DNA of 64,000 nt from Gelidibacter gilvus (GTDB taxonomy: Bacteria; Bacteroidota; Bacteroidia; Flavobacteriales; Flavobacteriaceae): NCBI RefSeq assembly GCF_004115975.1, contig NZ_SDDZ01000001.1, positions 124,001-188,000 of the forward strand. The letters run 5' to 3'. The translations under genes and the position numbers were made by a program. The notes under the pieces were generated by a model that was given only the letters and a program-made list of their open reading frames with translations, did no database searches and was not told the origin of the DNA. Numbering within the stretch: position 1 is the stretch's first letter; every line of letters starts with the position of its first letter. Positions 16,313-25,873 of the stretch are shown one piece after another.

Positions 16313-19300
16313 GAAGAAAAAACAAGTGGAAAAGGAATTTGGCTTGTCTTCATGGGCAATTACCAATAAGACCACCATGTATGTGCTTATTGCCGTGATT
16401 TTTTATTTAGGTGTTTCCGCATTTTTTAGTATGCCTCGGGAGAGTTTTCCAGAAGTCAACATCACTAAAGTTTTTGTGAGTTCCATATTCCCTGGAAACA
16501 CAGCAGAAGACATTGAAAAACTCATTACAGATCCGCTTGAAGATCGATTAAAAACCTTAAGTAATGTGGTGGAGATCACCTCTACCTCCCAAGAGGATTT
16601 TTCTATGGTAGTTGTAGAATTTGATGAGAACATTACTGTAGAACAGGCCAAACAAAAAGTAAAGGATGAAATAGACAGTGAAACCGCGAGTGAAGATTGG
16701 CCAACATTTAATGACGCGAAAGTGGTTCCAGATGTCTTTGAGATGAGCCTTTCTGAAGAAATGCCAATCCTTAACATTAATATTTCTGGAGATTATACGG
16801 TTGAAAAACTTAAGGAGTTTGCGGAATACCTTCAGGATGAAATTGAAGATGTTCAAGAAATTAAAAAAGCAGACATTCGTGGCGCTCAAGAAAAGGAGAT
16901 CGAAGTTGCCGTGGACATCTATAAAATGATGGCATCACAGGTCACATTTAATGATGTGATCGGCGCCATTAAAAACGGGAATGTTACCATGTCTGCAGGA
17001 AATTTAATTGCCAGCGGACAACGACGTACCATTCGTATTTTGGGAGAAATTGATTCACCTAAAGAATTGGAAAACTTTGTCGTAAAGTCAGAAGACGGGA
17101 ACGCTATCTATCTTAAAGATATTGCCACCGTCTCTTTTCAAGAAGAAGATAATACGACATTTGCGCGCGAATTTGGAGATCCTGTGGTCATGTTGGACGT
17201 AAAAAAACGTGCCGGAAAGAACATGGTTGATGCCGTAGAGCAAGTTAAGGTTATTATTGATAAAGCTAAGGCTGACGTCTTCCCACATGACCTTAAGGTT
17301 TCTATTGCCAATGACCAATCTACAGTAACTATTGGTCAGGTGGATGACTTGGTCAACAACATTATTTTTGGGGTTATTTTGGTCGTTACGGTGCTCATGT
17401 TCTTCTTAGGATTTAAGAATGCCATTTTTGTCGGATTTGCTATTCCGATGTCCATGTTCATGTCCTTAATGATCTTGAATCTGTTAGGTCATAGTTTAAA
17501 TACGATGGTACTTTTCGGACTGATTATGGGTCTTGGAATGTTAGTAGATAACGGTATTGTAGTGGTTGAAAACGTCTATCGCTTGATGGATGAAGAAGGA
17601 ATGACCCGTTTGGAAGCTGCCAAAAAAGGTATTGGTGAGATTGCTTTCCCAATCATTATTTCAACGGCTACAACAGTAGCGGCATTTATCCCATTGGGAT
17701 TATGGCCAGGGATTATGGGTGAATTTATGATGATCCTACCAATCACCCTATCGGTAGTTCTTGGGTCTTCATTGTTTGTCGCCATATTTTTCAACTCCGT
17801 TTTAGTGTCTCAATTTATGAGCATTGAAGATAAAAACATGCCGTTAAAACGCATTATCATCACCACAAGTGTAATGGCTATTATCGGATTGATCGTGTTT
17901 TTTGTAGCAGGCGAATATCGCGCCCTCGGAACACTTATGATATTTACTGCCATTATGCTTTGGGTATATCGTTTCTTCCTAAGAAAATGGGCCAATAACT
18001 TTCAAAATAGCACGCTTGTTAAATTAGAAAACTGGTATGAACGCCAACTGCGTGGAGCACTCACCGGAAAGATGCCTTATATTTTAAGCCTCGGAACTTT
18101 TGCCTTGTTGATTTTGGCATTTGTGGGGTTTGGCGCTTCTTTGTCATCGCAACGCACAAAAGTGGAGTTCTTTCCAGACAATAAACCCAATCAAATCATT
18201 GTATATATTGAGTATCCACAAGGTACTGCGATTGAAAAAACCAATACCATCACAAAACTGATTGAGAAACGTGTCTATAGCGTCATCAACGATAAACAGT
18301 ATCGAGACGACGATTACAACTTTTTGGTAGAGAGTGCCGTATCTCAAGTTGGTGAAGGTGCCGGAGATCCTCAAGCAGATATGGGATCAGCTGCAGAAAT
18401 GCCTCATAAAGCAAAGATCACAGCTTCCATGCGCGAATATAAATACCGACAAGGCGCTGACAGTGAATTGCTACGTCAAAAAGTTCAGGAAGCCTTGGTA
18501 GGCATCTATCCTGGGGTTTTAATTTCCGTCGAAAAAGACGCCAATGGGCCACCGGTAGGAGCACCAATCAATATAGAAATTCAAGGTGAAGATTACAATG
18601 AGTTGATTGCCACTGCGGAAAATATGCGCGAATTTATAAACGCCAAAAATGTTGCGGGCATTGACGAGCTTAAAATTGATGTGAATAAAGACAAGCCAAC
18701 CATGCGTGTCATCATCGATCGGGAAAAAGCAGGAGAGCTTGGCGTAAGTGCTTCACAGATTGGCCAGCAATTACGTAATTCCATATTTGGAGCTAAAGCA
18801 GGCATCTATAAGGAAGGAGGCGATAATTATGATATTTACGTGCGTTTTAATCAAGAGAACCGTTATAACATAAACGCATTGTTTAACCAGAACATTACGT
18901 TCCGGGATAATAAGGGCCAGATAAAGGACATTCCGTTATCTACGCTCATTAAATATGAGAATACTTCAGGCTTCAGTGCGATAAAGCATAAGGGCACTAA
19001 TCGTGTGGTTACTGTTTATTCAGCACTATCTCCTGGGTTTACGGACGCAGGCGCCATTGTAGGACAGATTCAAAACGAAATGAAAAGCTACGAAGGAATG
19101 CCCGAGAATATCAAAATTGATTATACAGGACAGATTGAAGAGCAACAAAAACAAATGACATTCTTGGTAGGTGCATTCTTAACGGGTCTTGGATTAATTT
19201 TCTTTATCCTTATTTTCCAATTCAACTCCATATCAAAACCCGCCATTATTATGTTGGCCATATTTTTGAGTTTTATTGGTGTCTTTGGAGGCATCGTGAT

Positions 19301-19805
19301 TACAGGAAGTGCTTTTGTGATTATGATGACCATGGTTGGAATTATTTCCTTGGCAGGAATTGTGGTGAATAACGGGGTCGTACTTTTGGATTACGCCGAA
19401 TTGCTCATCGAGCGTAAAAAATTCGAGCTCGGTCTCGATAAAAGTGATTATTTAGAAATTGAAGACCTTTTTGAAAGCATTGTCAAGGCTGGGAAAGCGC
19501 GTTTGCGCCCGGTATTGTTAACAGCGATTACCACCATTTTAGGATTGGTGCCTTTGGCCATCGGTCTCAATATTAATTTCTTTACATTATTTAAAGAATT
19601 TGACGCCGATATTTATATGGGTGGTGATAACGTCGTATTCTGGGGCCCTTTAGCTTGGACGGTTATTTACGGATTGTTGATTGCAACTTTCCTTACGCTG
19701 ATAGTCGTGCCAATTCTATTCTTTTTGGTGACCAAGTTTAAAATGTGGTTGCGTGTTAAAATTAAATCAGTCAATAAAGATCTGGATCAAGAATTGGCAG
19801 AATAG
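16305..19805 (+). CDS. RND-family efflux transporter (AcrB/HAE1-like)
   Basis: An 1166-residue inner-membrane proton-driven exporter with twelve expected membrane helices. There is one N-terminal span (about residues 27-45), six around 345-565, and five around 940-1150. Two large periplasmic loops carry the porter domains. The helix-4 motif GLGMLVDNGIVVVENVYR has a single Asp where AcrB has an Asp-Asp pair (here Asp-Asn). The second half has the matching motif VVNNGVVLLDYAELLIERK. It ends the tetR-tolC-MFP-RND operon and is followed by a terminator. Drug or metabolite specificity cannot be assigned. Confidence 0.96.
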   Translation: MSKKKKQVEKEFGLSSWAITNKTTMYVLIAVIFYLGVSAFFSMPRESFPEVNITKVFVSSIFPGNTAEDIEKLITDPLEDRLKTLSNVVEITSTSQEDFSMVVVEFDENITVEQAKQKVKDEIDSETASEDWPTFNDAKVVPDVFEMSLSEEMPILNINISGDYTVEKLKEFAEYLQDEIEDVQEIKKADIRGAQEKEIEVAVDIYKMMASQVTFNDVIGAIKNGNVTMSAGNLIASGQRRTIRILGEIDSPKELENFVVKSEDGNAIYLKDIATVSFQEEDNTTFAREFGDPVVMLDVKKRAGKNMVDAVEQVKVIIDKAKADVFPHDLKVSIANDQSTVTIGQVDDLVNNIIFGVILVVTVLMFFLGFKNAIFVGFAIPMSMFMSLMILNLLGHSLNTMVLFGLIMGLGMLVDNGIVVVENVYRLMDEEGMTRLEAAKKGIGEIAFPIIISTATTVAAFIPLGLWPGIMGEFMMILPITLSVVLGSSLFVAIFFNSVLVSQFMSIEDKNMPLKRIIITTSVMAIIGLIVFFVAGEYRALGTLMIFTAIMLWVYRFFLRKWANNFQNSTLVKLENWYERQLRGALTGKMPYILSLGTFALLILAFVGFGASLSSQRTKVEFFPDNKPNQIIVYIEYPQGTAIEKTNTITKLIEKRVYSVINDKQYRDDDYNFLVESAVSQVGEGAGDPQADMGSAAEMPHKAKITASMREYKYRQGADSELLRQKVQEALVGIYPGVLISVEKDANGPPVGAPINIEIQGEDYNELIATAENMREFINAKNVAGIDELKIDVNKDKPTMRVIIDREKAGELGVSASQIGQQLRNSIFGAKAGIYKEGGDNYDIYVRFNQENRYNINALFNQNITFRDNKGQIKDIPLSTLIKYENTSGFSAIKHKGTNRVVTVYSALSPGFTDAGAIVGQIQNEMKSYEGMPENIKIDYTGQIEEQQKQMTFLVGAFLTGLGLIFFILIFQFNSISKPAIIMLAIFLSFIGVFGGIVITGSAFVIMMTMVGIISLAGIVVNNGVVLLDYAELLIERKKFELGLDKSDYLEIEDLFESIVKAGKARLRPVLLTAITTILGLVPLAIGLNINFFTLFKEFDADIYMGGDNVVFWGPLAWTVIYGLLIATFLTLIVVPILFFLVTKFKMWLRVKIKSVNKDLDQELAE

Positions 19806-19832
19806 CCTCAGTTAAATAGAACACTGATAAAA

Positions 19833-19868
19833 GACCAACTGACACCCCGTTCAGTTGGTCTTTTTTTA
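19833..19868 (+). terminator. Intrinsic terminator of the RND operon
   Basis: GACCAACTGA (19833-19842) pairs with TCAGTTGGTC (19851-19860), followed by seven T residues. It lies 27 bp after the RND stop codon. Confidence 0.93.
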
Positions 19869-20109
19869 TCGCATCATTAAGATATTACAAATCATTGCTT
19901 GCTGAGATAAACAAACCACCATAACTTGAAAATCTATAGTTTTATATTAGCAGACTGAAAGTCTAACTCGTGAAATAGCCGGTTTAGGATATGTAAAAAT
20001 ACATAATTACTCGTGATCCCTCTAGCCATCGGGACGTGGCTAAAACATTTAAAGAAACCAAAGTAGTTGCAATAAAATTGTAGAATTTCAACCTTTAGAT
20101 AATTAATAA
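19869..20109. other. Spacer with no gene recognised
   Basis: The convergent gap between the RND gene and the phosphate transporter totals 367 bp (19806-20172). Apart from the two terminators I see only a minor hairpin (TAGCCA 20021-20026 with TGGCTA 20037-20042). No reading frame or promoter is convincing. Confidence 0.5.
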
Positions 20110-20149
20110 AAACACCCTAAATGTCTATGATATCCATTTAGGGTGTTTT
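20110..20149 (-). terminator. Intrinsic terminator of the porin-PiT operon
   Basis: AAACACCCTAAATG (20110-20123) pairs with CATTTAGGGTGTTT (20134-20147) around a 10-nt loop. On the minus strand a T-run follows the stem. It lies 24 bp past the PiT stop codon. Confidence 0.88.
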
Positions 20150-20172
20150 GTTTTTAGCAGATAAATCCGGTC

Positions 20173-22491
20173 CTACTTCTTGTGTTTATCAGGAAACGGA
20201 ATTGGTTTTACAGAACTGTCATGTGCCTGATAATACTCTTCCAACAGATTCATGGTAGCCGTCAACAAGTCTTTTGTTTCTAACAGAATGCTGAAATATA
20301 AGGTCGTATTTTTCGGACTCGATTCTTCTGTTCGTGTTCGCTCCACCTGTTTCTGGATCTTGCCCGTAACAAGAGATACAATTTCCTTTTTTCTCCCGAG
20401 AATGATTCCTATTTCCTCAAAGGAATGAGATTCAAAGGCATTTCTAGAATTGTTGAACAAGCGCTCAAAACGTTCATCCACTTCCTTAAGTTCTTTTATT
20501 TGACTGAACTTCAGTTTTTTATGGTTGTTGTGGATGTGTTTGTGGCTCATTTTAGAAATGTATTCCAAAGACTGGGTCATATCCTGCAGATATCCTAAAA
20601 TATTGATGTAAAAATTACTGGCGCCAACACTTGAATCGTCTAAGTTTTTAATAAAATAGAAGATGTTGTCACGCAGTTCTTCCACCTCATCAGAGAGTTT
20701 TCGAACTTGTTTCTTGTTTTTCTTCAACAGTGAAAGATCCTGTAAAGCAAGTCCGTTAATAGCATTGGTATATATCCTATTCCCACGTTTGATAACATTG
20801 GCAATGTTCTTTGCACTTTCATGAATCACGCCCTGTACAGAACTGCTTTCGGTTTTGTTCAAACGATCTTCAGCTTTCGTTTCCTTCAACTTGTCTCTAT
20901 GCGCAATGGAACTTTTGATCAGTAAGCCAAATGCAACTAACAATAAAATCGGGAACATGACCTTAATATTCAGATTCAGTAAATAGGCCACTAAAGCCGC
21001 TGAAAGGAAGGCACTGATCGCGGTAAAAAACCATCCACCAATCACGTTGATCACACCTGCCACTCTATACACAGCACTTTCAGCTCCCCAGGCACGGTCG
21101 GCAAGGGAAGATCCCATAGCAACCATAAACGTAACGTAGGTTGTAGATAAAGGCAACTTCCAAGACGTTGCAATGGCAATCAACACAGCAGCAACCATAA
21201 GGTTTACAGCAGCCCTTACCAAGTCAAAAGAAGGTAATTCGTGTACTTTATCTTTTGCCAATTGAATGACAGGAGGCTGAAACTGCTTATCTATTTTAGC
21301 TTCCCATGATTTGGGTAGGATATATGAGGATGCTTGTGACAATCCCATTGCTACCCTAACGAATATTCTCGATAAAAAATTGGGTTGAAACCGTTCTTTA
21401 GTATCCCCTTGACTTGAAAGGTCAATAGAAGTTTTTACCACATTTTGAGCCTTAGAGGAAAACCAAAGGGTCACTACCATAATGACACCTGCCAAGAACA
21501 ATAATAAGGTAGGAGTTGCAGCAGATTCGCCCAAACTTTCCATGGAAAATTCTGAGGCCGACAGCCCAAGCGTATTGACCGCGGGGTCCATGAAATCAGA
21601 ATAGGCCTGGAAGGCCCCAATTGTAGGCCCGATAAAGTTGACCAAGTCATTCCCTGCAAAAGCCAATGCCAAGGCAAAAGTACCTACCAAAATGACCAAT
21701 TTATAAATGTTAGCCTTTAAAAATTCAATTACTGCGTAAGACAGCGCTATCCAAAAAACAAGGCTGATGGTCACGATATATACTACTTGATGCTCTAAAA
21801 ACGCTTTTATGGTTTCACCTCCAATCAGATCATAACTTTGACTGGCAAAATTGGTACCGCCAATTCCTTTTATGAAAATGAAATAAGTTATTGAAGTCAA
21901 GGCCAATCCTCCAAATAACGCACCTACCCAATTTGCTTTTCTTTCAAAATCGTAAGAAAGCAAGAGTCTGGCCACCCATTGTACAAAGGCACCAATAGAA
22001 AACGCCACCACTACAGAAAGCAAAATTCCGAAGATAATTTCCGATACTTTATCTGTATTGATGTAATCCAAGACTTCCATATACCCCCCACCACTATGAC
22101 TTAATTTAATCAAGGTCATCGCAACAGATGCTCCAAGGAGTTCGAAGACAATGGAGACCGTCGTGGAAGTTGGCAACCCAATAGAGTTAAAGAAGTCTAA
22201 AAGTAAAATATCAGTGAGCATGACCGCCATAAAAATGATCATAATTTCACTGAACATAAACTGTTCAGGAAGGAAAATCCCACTACGGGCTATTTCCATC
22301 ATCCCACTTGAAAATATCGCACCAATTCCAATTCCAAGACTCGCCACAATCATCAGCGTTCGAAAAGACACCGCTTTCGAACCCATTGCCGAGTTTAGAA
22401 AATTCACGGCATCATTGCTGACACCAACCACCAAATCAGCAACTGCTAGAATGGCTAAGGCAATGATCATGTATAAGTAAATATTGTCCAT
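20173..22491 (-). CDS. PiT-family inorganic phosphate transporter with PhoU-like tail
   Basis: A 772-residue symporter, long for the PiT family (bacterial PitA is about 500). Both signature repeats are present: VGVSNDAVNFLNSAMGSKA near residues 22-40 and AGNDLVNFIGP near 278-288. About ten or more membrane helices fill residues 1-540, interrupted by a cytoplasmic loop around 340-400. The last 220 residues are soluble and helical (LSDEVEELRDNIFYFIKNL and so on), resembling the PhoU/DUF47 domains that accompany PiT proteins elsewhere as a separate gene. It lies 69 bp downstream of a phosphate-selective-porin-like gene, which supports phosphate as substrate. Confidence 0.93.
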   Translation of the reverse strand: MDNIYLYMIIALAILAVADLVVGVSNDAVNFLNSAMGSKAVSFRTLMIVASLGIGIGAIFSSGMMEIARSGIFLPEQFMFSEIMIIFMAVMLTDILLLDFFNSIGLPTSTTVSIVFELLGASVAMTLIKLSHSGGGYMEVLDYINTDKVSEIIFGILLSVVVAFSIGAFVQWVARLLLSYDFERKANWVGALFGGLALTSITYFIFIKGIGGTNFASQSYDLIGGETIKAFLEHQVVYIVTISLVFWIALSYAVIEFLKANIYKLVILVGTFALALAFAGNDLVNFIGPTIGAFQAYSDFMDPAVNTLGLSASEFSMESLGESAATPTLLLFLAGVIMVVTLWFSSKAQNVVKTSIDLSSQGDTKERFQPNFLSRIFVRVAMGLSQASSYILPKSWEAKIDKQFQPPVIQLAKDKVHELPSFDLVRAAVNLMVAAVLIAIATSWKLPLSTTYVTFMVAMGSSLADRAWGAESAVYRVAGVINVIGGWFFTAISAFLSAALVAYLLNLNIKVMFPILLLVAFGLLIKSSIAHRDKLKETKAEDRLNKTESSSVQGVIHESAKNIANVIKRGNRIYTNAINGLALQDLSLLKKNKKQVRKLSDEVEELRDNIFYFIKNLDDSSVGASNFYINILGYLQDMTQSLEYISKMSHKHIHNNHKKLKFSQIKELKEVDERFERLFNNSRNAFESHSFEEIGIILGRKKEIVSLVTGKIQKQVERTRTEESSPKNTTLYFSILLETKDLLTATMNLLEEYYQAHDSSVKPIPFPDKHKK

Positions 22492-22560
22492 AATTTAGTT
22501 TAAAATAGTTTGCAAATATCCTTACAGTTTTTGAAGCGCATGTTACCTCAATGTTATTTT

Positions 22561-23763
22561 TTAAAAGTGAATGCCAAATTGCAATCGCCACATCAGTTGG
22601 TCATTTGAGATATTCATCGCTAAATAGCTTACATCAGATTGGACTTTTAATTTATGACCTATAATGTATTTCGAAACTCCTAAAGTGAACTGATTTTGAG
22701 CATTATTAGCTGTTATATCTTTGTCAAATTCTATATTCGTATACCTTCCAGAAACTTCCCAATTACTTTCAAATAGATAACCTGCCTGGAAATTCAGACC
22801 GTTTCCTATTTGAACGGCATCACCGGTAAGCGTCCCGTCAGAATTCTTCGCCACCGGATCGGTAGCAGTTCTATCAGCATATTCCGCCATCAACGAAAAC
22901 CCTTGGTATTTAAACATGGCATCAACAAAGACCGTTGAAATATTAGTTTCAAAAAATCCTGTATCCGTCACCATATATGAGCCTTGATTGCTTCGTGTTT
23001 TGACGGCATTGTTATTGAAATCATAGGTCACACCAAATGCTAATTTAGGTGTGTCTTCTCTGTAGATATCACCACCTATATAATCTCCGTTCTTTGTAAA
23101 ATTGCCGAACGGAAGCAACTCCAACCGCGATGTGTATTGAAAACCGCCAAGGTTTCCAGAGGTAATATTGCGTCCTTCACCTTGAGACAATGCAAATGCC
23201 TCTTTAATGACAAACTTTTCAGAAACTTTAAAATGATGTCTTAATTGAAATCCAAGATCCCGATCAATATTATAATTACCGTTCAAAGGTGATCTATCAA
23301 CGAGCTGAAGATTGCCTGAAGATATGAGATGCTCCCTATTGCCTGGAAGTTTTGTTTGTCCGAACCATAATTCGAAGTTTTCATGAAAATTCCATTTCAT
23401 AACCGCATCTAAAATATAGCGGGGCGCATTAGAGGTATATTCGGAAGCTCCGGAAATATCCCTATTGGCGAGACCGATGGCTATTTTATAAGTTAATTTT
23501 GGGGAGTAGACAAATCCATCAAGTTTGAGGCGTGCTCTTCTGATTAAAAAATTCGTTTGTCCATTAGTAAAACTGGCGTTTTCCTCTTCCCATTGTGCAA
23601 ATGCCTGAAATTGCATTTGCATACCTACTTTCATTGACCACGTACTATCTTTTCCTTTAAGATTAAGAATGCCATCTCCAAACTTAGGAGCAGACACCTC
23701 CTGAGCATGGACAACTGAAAACGCAACAAAAAAAAACACCAAAAGTGTTGGTCGAAAGGTCAT
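22561..23763 (-). CDS. Phosphate-selective porin O/P family protein
   Basis: A 400-residue outer-membrane porin. It has a signal peptide (about 1-20, cleaved after VHAQ), followed by beta-strand-rich sequence with the motifs usual in this family: a short N-terminal strand pair (WSMKVGMQMQFQAFAQW), FLIRRARLKLDGFVYSPKLTYKIAIG near 72-97, and FELWFGQTKLPGNREHLISSG near 135-155. It ends in Phe (LQFGIHF), as barrels do. It is first in a two-gene unit with the PiT transporter, so it probably admits phosphate across the outer membrane. The family also includes pyrophosphate porins. Confidence 0.9.
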   Translation of the reverse strand: MTFRPTLLVFFFVAFSVVHAQEVSAPKFGDGILNLKGKDSTWSMKVGMQMQFQAFAQWEEENASFTNGQTNFLIRRARLKLDGFVYSPKLTYKIAIGLANRDISGASEYTSNAPRYILDAVMKWNFHENFELWFGQTKLPGNREHLISSGNLQLVDRSPLNGNYNIDRDLGFQLRHHFKVSEKFVIKEAFALSQGEGRNITSGNLGGFQYTSRLELLPFGNFTKNGDYIGGDIYREDTPKLAFGVTYDFNNNAVKTRSNQGSYMVTDTGFFETNISTVFVDAMFKYQGFSLMAEYADRTATDPVAKNSDGTLTGDAVQIGNGLNFQAGYLFESNWEVSGRYTNIEFDKDITANNAQNQFTLGVSKYIIGHKLKVQSDVSYLAMNISNDQLMWRLQFGIHF

Positions 23764-23929
23764 TAATCATAGTTTTTTTCAAAGACAAAGAACTGAATTT
23801 AATGTTAACTTAATGTTTCCTAATCGTTAAGTTTTTTAAAAAACACTAGGGTTGAACACATCCTTTATCAAGAAAACACAATGGAAGTGCATGTTTCCAT
23901 GAGACTTGTAGAATTATTAGATAAAATTT

Positions 23930-24562
23930 CTACTGACCATTAAACGTATTCATTGTAATATTTATACCAGCGGTTCCAAAGGATTTTATGAGTTCGAAGG
24001 CCTTGTCCAGACGTTCTGATAATTTCGCTTCTTCTTCTGGCGTCCATTCTCCCAAAACATAATCTACCTGTCGGCCTTGGCTAAAGGCATCACTGATACC
24101 GAACCTGAAGCGGTTGTAGTTGGTAGTTTGCAATTTGTCTTGCGTGTCCTTTAATCCATTATGGCCACCATCACTTCCTTTGGTCTTTAGACGAATGGTA
24201 CCAAAAGGCAAATTCAAATCATCGGTAATTACCAATAGGTTTTCAAGAGGAATGTTTTCTTTGTTCAACCAATAAACGATGGCCTTCCCGCTCAAATTCA
24301 TATAGGTGCTGGGTTTTAATAAAATAAACTGTCGCCCTTTAAATTTATATACGGCCACGTCTCCTAATTTTTGAGTCTCAAAAGTTAAACTCTCCTTTTT
24401 GGCCAAATGGTCCAAGATTCTAAAACCAATATTATGGCGCGTGTTGGCATAATCACTGCCAATATTGCCTAAACCTACAATGAGATATTTTTTCATAGTA
24501 TTTTCTTCAACAGGTGTTGCGTTTTTTGAAGATCTAAAAAAATTGCGTAAAAAACTGAACAT
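23930..24562 (-). CDS. pth: Peptidyl-tRNA hydrolase with N-terminal extension
   Basis: Recycles tRNA from prematurely released peptidyl-tRNA. The enzyme core begins at MKKYLIVGLGNIG (residue 23 of the 210-residue frame) and has the catalytic His in NTRHNIGF, the Asn motif KPSTYMNLSGKA, and the LPFGTIRLKTKGSDGGHNGLKD region. The 22-residue extension (MFSFLRNFFRSSKNATPVEE) is basic and aromatic. I keep the longer start at 24562 because related flavobacterial proteins carry similar extensions as far as I recall; the internal Met is the alternative. The gene is monocistronic and precedes a repeat-filled spacer and the L25 gene on the same strand. Confidence 0.94.
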   Translation of the reverse strand: MFSFLRNFFRSSKNATPVEENTMKKYLIVGLGNIGSDYANTRHNIGFRILDHLAKKESLTFETQKLGDVAVYKFKGRQFILLKPSTYMNLSGKAIVYWLNKENIPLENLLVITDDLNLPFGTIRLKTKGSDGGHNGLKDTQDKLQTTNYNRFRFGISDAFSQGRQVDYVLGEWTPEEEAKLSERLDKAFELIKSFGTAGINITMNTFNGQ

Positions 24563-24722
24563 GCAAGTGCTATCTTAAAACCAATTTATCAAAGTGAAAA
24601 ATAACCTTTTTTGAGAAAATTTCGGGATAATTCCGGTAAACAATCTTCAATTGGGGATAGAAAAAGGTCTTAACGGAGATCTTGCTAAAAAAATCGAAGC
24701 TATTTCAGTAGATCATAGATAT

Positions 24723-25015
24723 CCAGCAAAGCCCAATGCGTCTTTAGCTTTTAACAACATAGATAGTAACGTGGAACTAGAGATCCCGCCAAAAGGCGGG
24801 GTTAGTTCAACCAACAAAACTCAATGCGTCTTTGGCTTTCAACAACATAGATAGTAACGTGGAACTAGAGATCCCGCCAAAAGGCGGGATTAGTTCAACC
24901 AGCAAAACTCAATGCGCCTTCGGCTTGTAACAACATAGATAGTAACGTGGAACTAGAGATCCCGCCAAAAGGCGGGATTAGTTCAACCAGCAAAACTCAA
25001 TGCGCTTCGCTTTTG
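24723..25015. repeat. 88-bp tandem repeat array, about three copies
   Basis: Copies start with AACAACATAGATAGTAACGT at 24753, 24841 and 24929, exactly 88 bp apart. Each contains the palindrome CCCGCC-AAAA-GGCGGG and ends near CAAAACTCAATGCG. A partial lead copy begins about 24723 and the last copy decays after 25000. Small differences between copies (rttagttc, gcgtcttt versus gcgccttc) show it is not an exact recent duplication. It lies between rplY and pth; no gene is recognised in it. Confidence 0.92.
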
Positions 25016-25031
25016 AGTTTTGGGTTTCACT

Positions 25032-25063
25032 AAAAAAAGCATCCTGAATGAACAGAATGCTTT
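25032..25063 (-). terminator. Intrinsic terminator of rplY
   Basis: On the minus strand GCATTCTG (25060-25053) pairs with CAGGATGC (25046-25039), followed by seven T residues. It ends the L25 unit 23 bp after its stop codon. Confidence 0.88.
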
Positions 25064-25085
25064 TAAATATGTTGCGAAACAAGAT

Positions 25086-25748
25086 TTATTCTTGACCTTC
25101 TGCAGGTGTTTCAGCGCCTTCAGCAGTTGCTTCTGCACCTTCTGCACCTTCTGCTCCTTCTTCAAGCTCGTCTTCATCTTCACCTTCAAATTCGGCAATA
25201 CTTGCTCTAGAACGTCTTACTTGACAAATCACGGTATTATCTGGGTGTAAGAACTCGTAATTTGGGTTTTCCAGTTCAGTAATGTACATTTTACTTCCAA
25301 TTTTTAAAGGTGTAATATCAACCTCTATAAAATCTGGCAAGTTTGCTGGGATCGCTTTGATTCTAAGCTTACGTTGGTTTCTTTGTAATACGCCACCATT
25401 TAGCACCCCTTTTGAAGTTCCAATGACGTGTACAGGAATCTCCATCATGATTTCTTTGTCTTCATATAACTTATAAAAATCCACGTGCAGGATTCTGTCA
25501 GTTACTGGATGGAATTGAATGTCTTGCATAATCGCGTTAAATGACGTTCCATTTTCTAAGGCAATCACAACTGTATGCGCATTTGGCGTATAAACCAGTT
25601 TAGAGAAAGCCAATTCAGGTGCTGAGAAATGCACTGGGTTGTCTCCTCCGTATAGTACGCAAGGAACCTGACCAGCATTACGTAAGGCTCTTGTTGCTTT
25701 TTTGCCCACGCTTTCTCTTTGAGATCCGTTGATTGTAATTGATTTCAT
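25086..25748 (-). CDS. rplY: 50S ribosomal protein L25/Ctc
   Basis: A 220-residue 5S rRNA-binding protein of the long (Ctc) form. The N-terminal L25 domain (about 1-90, [26 protein letters not shown]) is followed by the C-terminal beta domain (about 95-185, with [18 protein letters not shown] and [15 protein letters not shown]). An acidic low-complexity tail of about 30 residues built from Glu-Gly-Ala repeats ([16 protein letters not shown]) ends the protein. The next gene upstream on the strand is prs, a pairing common in bacteria. Its own terminator follows. Confidence 0.96.
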   Translation of the reverse strand: MKSITINGSQRESVGKKATRALRNAGQVPCVLYGGDNPVHFSAPELAFSKLVYTPNAHTVVIALENGTSFNAIMQDIQFHPVTDRILHVDFYKLYEDKEIMMEIPVHVIGTSKGVLNGGVLQRNQRKLRIKAIPANLPDFIEVDITPLKIGSKMYITELENPNYEFLHPDNTVICQVRRSRASIAEFEGEDEDELEEGAEGAEGAEATAEGAETPAEGQE

Positions 25749-25807
25749 TTAAAATTTATTTATTAATTAGTACTCTTATTTACTATTGTTTATTCGTGTT
25801 ATTTATT

Positions 25808-25872
25808 TGTTACTGACGTCAGCCTGTCGAATGTTGGTTGAGCCAGTCGAATGTCGGTTGAGCCTGTCGAAA
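25808..25872. repeat. Short tandem repeat of a dispersed CCTGTCGAA-type element
   Basis: Three units with a 20-bp period: GCCTGTCGAATGTTGGTTGA, then GCCAGTCGAATGTCGGTTGA, then GCCTGTCGAAACC. This is the familiar TTTCGACAGGCTCAAC-type spacer element on the other strand. It fills the gap between rplY and prs. Confidence 0.8.
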
Positions 25873-25873
25873 C

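Noticed and set aside
24651-24854. 67-codon frame running into the 88-bp repeat
   Set aside because: Its second half is translated repeat sequence that recurs out of frame in the other copies; not a gene.
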